Source of the DNA: Frankiaceae bacterium
Lineage (GTDB): Bacteria; Actinomycetota; Actinomycetes; JADGOU01
Assembly: GCA_017882835.1 (NCBI GenBank)
Contig: JADGOU010000156.1
Span: forward strand, 1 to 6,999
Direction: 5' to 3'
DNA: 6,999 nucleotides
Within the stretch, counting starts at the first letter, position 1. Every line of letters starts with the position of its first letter. The translations under genes and the position numbers were made by a program. The notes beneath the pieces are model-generated. The model did no database searches and was not told the DNA's origin. It was given only the letters and a program-made list of their open reading frames with translations. This document shows, piece after piece, positions 5,319 through 6,999 of this stretch.

Positions 5319-5939
5319 TCATCTTTCCGGCGATCCTCCCAGTTCCTCGGCGGCTGCCGCGGTTGGGCCGCCCAGGGCGAGCACGGCTCCCTCGCCGACT
5401 ACCACGACGGGACAAGGCGCGTGGCGGATGCAGTACCGTCCAACGGATCCGAGCAGCGTGCTGCGAATCTTCCCTCGGCTGCGTGAGCCGACGACCAACA
5501 GTCCGGCGTTCTCGGCCTCCTGCACCAGGCACGGACCAGGCTCGCCTTCGATCACGCGCTGCTCGGCGGAATAGCCGCTTGCCCGCAGCTGGCCAGCCAC
5601 CTCTTCGAGCGTCCCCCATGCCGCGGTCTGGATCTCCGCAGCGTCTTCGCCCGCCAGCGGCGGTTGAAGCGAGAGATGGCGATGCCAGACCGACACCAGC
5701 CGAAGCGTCCGTCCGAGCAGACGGGCTTCCTCCGCAGCCCAGTGCGCTGCGATCCTGCTGCCCGGCGACCCGTCGCAGCCGACGACGATCACGTCTCGCG
5801 GCTCGCGCTCGGCGTCGACACGCGCCGGCTCACCGCGCGCCGGCAGGAGCTCGTTCAGCTGATGCTCGTGATAGGCCTCCGCCACGATCAGCCGGCGGAT
5901 GGCCAGTTGCGCGAGGTCCATGTGGTCCATGTGGTCCAT
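5319..5939 (-). CDS. Universal stress protein with N-terminal extension
   Basis: 206 residues. The UspA domain spans about 48-182: strand 1 DVIVVGCDGSPGSRIAAHWA (49-68) with Asp56, a helix AAEEARLLGRTLRLVSVW, and the C-terminal LLVVGSRSRGKIRSTLLGSV (147-166) leading to CIRHAPCPVVVV. In the ATP signature the second glycine is replaced by Ser154 (G-S-R-S), while the 9-residue spacing to Gly164-Ser165 is kept, so nucleotide binding may differ from that of its neighbour. About 47 residues precede the domain, including a likely amphipathic helix (8-32, DLAQLAIRRLIVAEAYHEHQ and on) that I cannot assign. A 24-residue Gly/Ala tail follows it. The N-terminus is MDHMDHMD, from a 9-bp tandem repeat that creates three in-frame ATGs; I chose the first (5937-5939) because GGGAGGT lies 8 bases upstream. 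The gene converges on the other USP gene, and a DosR-box-like site lies 98 bases upstream. Confidence 0.93.
   Translation of the reverse strand: MDHMDHMDLAQLAIRRLIVAEAYHEHQLNELLPARGEPARVDAEREPRDVIVVGCDGSPGSRIAAHWAAEEARLLGRTLRLVSVWHRHLSLQPPLAGEDAAEIQTAAWGTLEEVAGQLRASGYSAEQRVIEGEPGPCLVQEAENAGLLVVGSRSRGKIRSTLLGSVGRYCIRHAPCPVVVVGEGAVLALGGPTAAAAEELGGSPER
5916..5939 (-). repeat. 9-bp tandem repeat generating three in-frame start codons
   Basis: The start of the second USP gene is ATGGACCAC twice followed by ATGGAC, giving Met codons at 5939, 5930 and 5921 in one frame. Only the first is at normal distance from the ribosome binding site. Slippage here would change protein length by three residues per unit without breaking the frame. 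Confidence 0.85.
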
Positions 5940-5947
5940 GCCGCGAT

Positions 5948-5954
5948 ACCTCCC
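5948..5954 (-). promoter_or_regulatory. Ribosome binding site selecting the first of three ATGs
   Basis: On the minus strand GGGAGGT ends 8 bases before the ATG at 5939. The later two ATGs would be 17 and 26 bases away, too far for this site. Confidence 0.65.
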
Positions 5955-6037
5955 GGTTGCCGCCGCCTACCGGGCCACGGCGCCCGAGCTCGGACGGTCG
6001 ACCCGTCAGTCTCCTGGACTCACGCCCGTCCTGCGCA

Positions 6038-6051
6038 GGGCCGAAGGTCCC
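6038..6051. promoter_or_regulatory. DosR-box-like palindrome upstream of the second USP gene
   Basis: Read on the minus strand this is GGGACCTTCGGCCC, a near-symmetric GGGAC/GGCCC palindrome close to the DosR box core; it matches GGGACTWWAGTCCC at 11 of 14 positions on the plus strand. An outer dyad CTGC/GCAG flanks it. It lies 98 bases before the USP start at 5939. The regulator is inferred, not seen. Confidence 0.4.
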
Positions 6052-6154
6052 GCAGGCAGCGGTCGGCGTTATGGCCGAGCACGCGTCCCGTGCCGGTCTG
6101 GGGACGAGGGGCCATCGCACGCCGGCGGGTGGGCGTGGCCGGGTGGCCGCGCCC

Positions 6155-6451
6155 CGTGTTGGGTGATCGGCAGCGTGTGCTGGTCGCCGCGCCGTAGGCG
6201 TCCGTGGTGGTGCTCACCGGGTTCGCCGAGGACACACGACGGGAATCCCCTGCAGGTCCGGGTCGGCCTTGATCTCGGCCAGCACGTCGAGGCCGCTGCG
6301 CCCGGGCAGGTGCACGTCCATCAGGATCAGGCCGGGCGCAGGCGCGTCGACGTAGGGCGGCTGGCGGTGCAGGAAGGCCAGAGCCGCCTCACCGGAGTCC
6401 ACGGCGTGCAGCGCATTGACCAAGGTCGATCTCGTCGAAGGCCTCCTGCGT
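6155..6451 (-). pseudogene. Decayed CheY-like response regulator receiver domain
   Basis: Three reading frames must be joined to recover one receiver domain of the small Rcp1/CheY-like type. Frame A (6422-6451) gives TQEAFDEIDL. After an extra base near 6421, frame B continues VNALHAVDSGEAALAFL, then LILMDVHLPGRSGLDVLAEIKADPDLQGIPVV, with the phosphoacceptor Asp in LILMD. Near 6230 a short deletion shifts to frame C, where SSANPVSTTTDAYGAATST aligns with the usual switch Ser/Thr and AY-GA stretch. The N-terminal acidic pocket (EDD) and the C-terminal Lys-Pro motif are missing or unrecognisable, so it is a remnant rather than a single sequencing error. It lies at the edge between the stress block and the DUF6542 gene. 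It may once have paired with a histidine kinase that is not in this window. Confidence 0.75.
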
Positions 6452-6465
6452 GCGCCGGGCGTGCG

Positions 6466-6486
6466 CCCCAAGCCCCCCCAAGCCCC
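6466..6486 (-). repeat. G-run repeat, potential G-quadruplex
   Basis: On the minus strand the sequence is GGGG-CTT-GGGGGGG-CTT-GGGG, a 10-bp period duplication. The central run of seven can act as two tracts, so four G-tracts with short loops are available. It lies between the stop of the DUF6542-type gene and the truncated start of the response-regulator remnant, so it may mark the junction. Confidence 0.6.
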
Positions 6487-6507
6487 GCTATCCAAAAATG
6501 CGCCAGG

Positions 6508-6999
6508 TCAGTACCGGCGAGAGGTCCCGCGCACCAGCGTGACCAGTACGACGACGCCGGTGGCCAGTAGCAGCACTGGCGCACCAGTGATCAGCGTGCT
6601 TACCACGGCGAGCAGGTGGTTCCACAGCGACGGCCTGGTGGCGCCGGTGTCGTCGCCGCCGAAGACAACGGAGACGGCGGCATACACCAGCGGCGGCATG
6701 ACCAGGATGGCCAGCCGGTCCTGCGCCCGGCCGAGCGCGGCCACCAGCGCACAGCCGGTCACAAAGAAGATCGCAAAGGTCGTCCGCAGGCCACTCCCAG
6801 TGGTGGCATCGATGGCGCCGGCGGCCAGCCCGATCGCAACCAGGAGCACGGCGGCGGCCACCGCCGACAGTCCGGGTGCTCCCGATGCGCGCACCCAAGC
6901 CGGTGGCTGCGCTGGTAACACCGTGGCGCCACGGGACACCGGCCGGGCACCTGGTCGCGCCACGGCCGGAGGTGCGGGCCTGGCTTGGGCCGGGGTGTC
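6508..6999 (-). CDS. DUF6542-type multi-pass membrane protein, probably 5'-partial
   Basis: From the GTG at 6961-6963 there are 151 residues, but the frame stays open with no stop for 12 more codons to the window edge, rich in Pro and Ala, and the GTG has no Shine-Dalgarno. The true start is therefore probably beyond base 6999. Hydrophobic segments, numbered from that GTG, lie at about 32-52, 60-78, 84-102 and 117-145; the last is long enough for a hairpin or two short spans. The loops carry AIDATTGSGLR (50-60) and GRAQDR (78-83), and the C-terminus is a short basic RGTSRRY. The Pro-rich lead followed by four hydrophobic helices is the pattern of the actinobacterial DUF6542 family (Rv1111c next to ispH in M. 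tuberculosis). Function is unknown. The stop lies about 57 bases from the response-regulator remnant, with a TTTTT run (6494-6498) but no hairpin between. Confidence 0.75.
   Translation of the reverse strand, partial: DTPAQARPAPPAVARPGARPVSRGATVLPAQPPAWVRASGAPGLSAVAAAVLLVAIGLAAGAIDATTGSGLRTTFAIFFVTGCALVAALGRAQDRLAILVMPPLVYAAVSVVFGGDDTGATRPSLWNHLLAVVSTLITGAPVLLLATGVVVLVTLVRGTSRRY

Larger units (their letters stand above)
5940..6154. promoter_or_regulatory. Upstream region of the second USP gene
   Basis: No supported gene. This stretch holds the ribosome binding site of the second USP gene, a DosR-box-like palindrome at 6038-6051, and a weaker GGGAC...GGCC pairing at 6101-6114. No clear -10/-35 pair is visible by eye. 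A plus-strand frame runs through it but is only the antisense continuation of the USP frame. Confidence 0.5.

Noticed and set aside
6101..6114. GGGACGAGGGGCCA as a second DosR-like box
   Set aside because: Half-sites are present but the centre and last base do not fit; too weak in DNA of this composition, though it lies 63 bases (six helical turns) from the better site.
5228..6166. 312-codon plus-strand frame antisense to the second USP gene
   Set aside because: Arg/Pro-rich composition with no domain; the minus-strand USP with a ribosome binding site explains the region.
6020..6235. 71-codon minus-strand frame as a separate gene
   Set aside because: Its first 27 or so residues read as the continuation of the receiver domain after a frameshift, and the rest is unrelated and Arg-rich, so it is part of the pseudogene rather than a gene.

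Overview
The window is very GC-rich, with codons strongly biased to G or C at the third position and GTG, TTG and ATG starts. This points to a high-GC actinobacterium. The 2-gene core around ispH (a lipid-droplet-associated-type protein divergent from ispH) and the DUF6542-type membrane protein at the right edge match the conserved actinobacterial ispH neighbourhood known from Mycobacterium tuberculosis (Rv1109c - Rv1110/ispH2 - Rv1111c). The sequence alone does not fix the genus.

Layout. 1-104: a palindromic terminator-like hairpin and no supported gene. 105-776 (-): DedA-family membrane protein. 777-941: a short gap with two separate perfect tandem duplications, one of which copies the end of the next gene including its stop codon. 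942-1625 (-): lipid-droplet-associated-type protein with a TTG start and a strong ribosome binding site. 1712-2758 (+): ispH, the last enzyme of the MEP isoprenoid pathway, probably read from a leaderless mRNA. 2755-4269 (-): a 504-residue two-domain protein, aminoglycoside-phosphotransferase-like plus P-loop kinase, resembling Rv2004c; its stop codon overlaps that of ispH. 4270-4643: a 374-base regulatory gap between divergent genes. 4644-5108 (+) and 5319-5939 (-): two convergent universal stress proteins. 5940-6507: a regulatory gap plus a decayed CheY-like receiver domain (about 6155-6451, frameshifted twice, both ends lost). 6508-6999 (-): DUF6542-type membrane protein, probably running off the window.

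How the parts fit. The kinase-like protein and the universal stress proteins are the kind of genes that in mycobacteria belong to the DosR hypoxia/dormancy regulon (Rv2004c lies next to the USP gene Rv2005c). Here they sit as a block of about 3.7 kb between ispH and the DUF6542 gene, which are immediate neighbours in M. tuberculosis. GGGAC/GTCCC-type palindromes resembling DosR boxes lie at nearly the same distance (92 and 98 bases) upstream of the two USP genes, and a weaker one lies upstream of the kinase gene. The best reading is a small dormancy/stress module inserted beside a housekeeping isoprenoid locus, with a dead response-regulator fragment at its right end. The regulator itself is not in the window.

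No rRNA, tRNA, CRISPR array, transposase or attachment site was seen.
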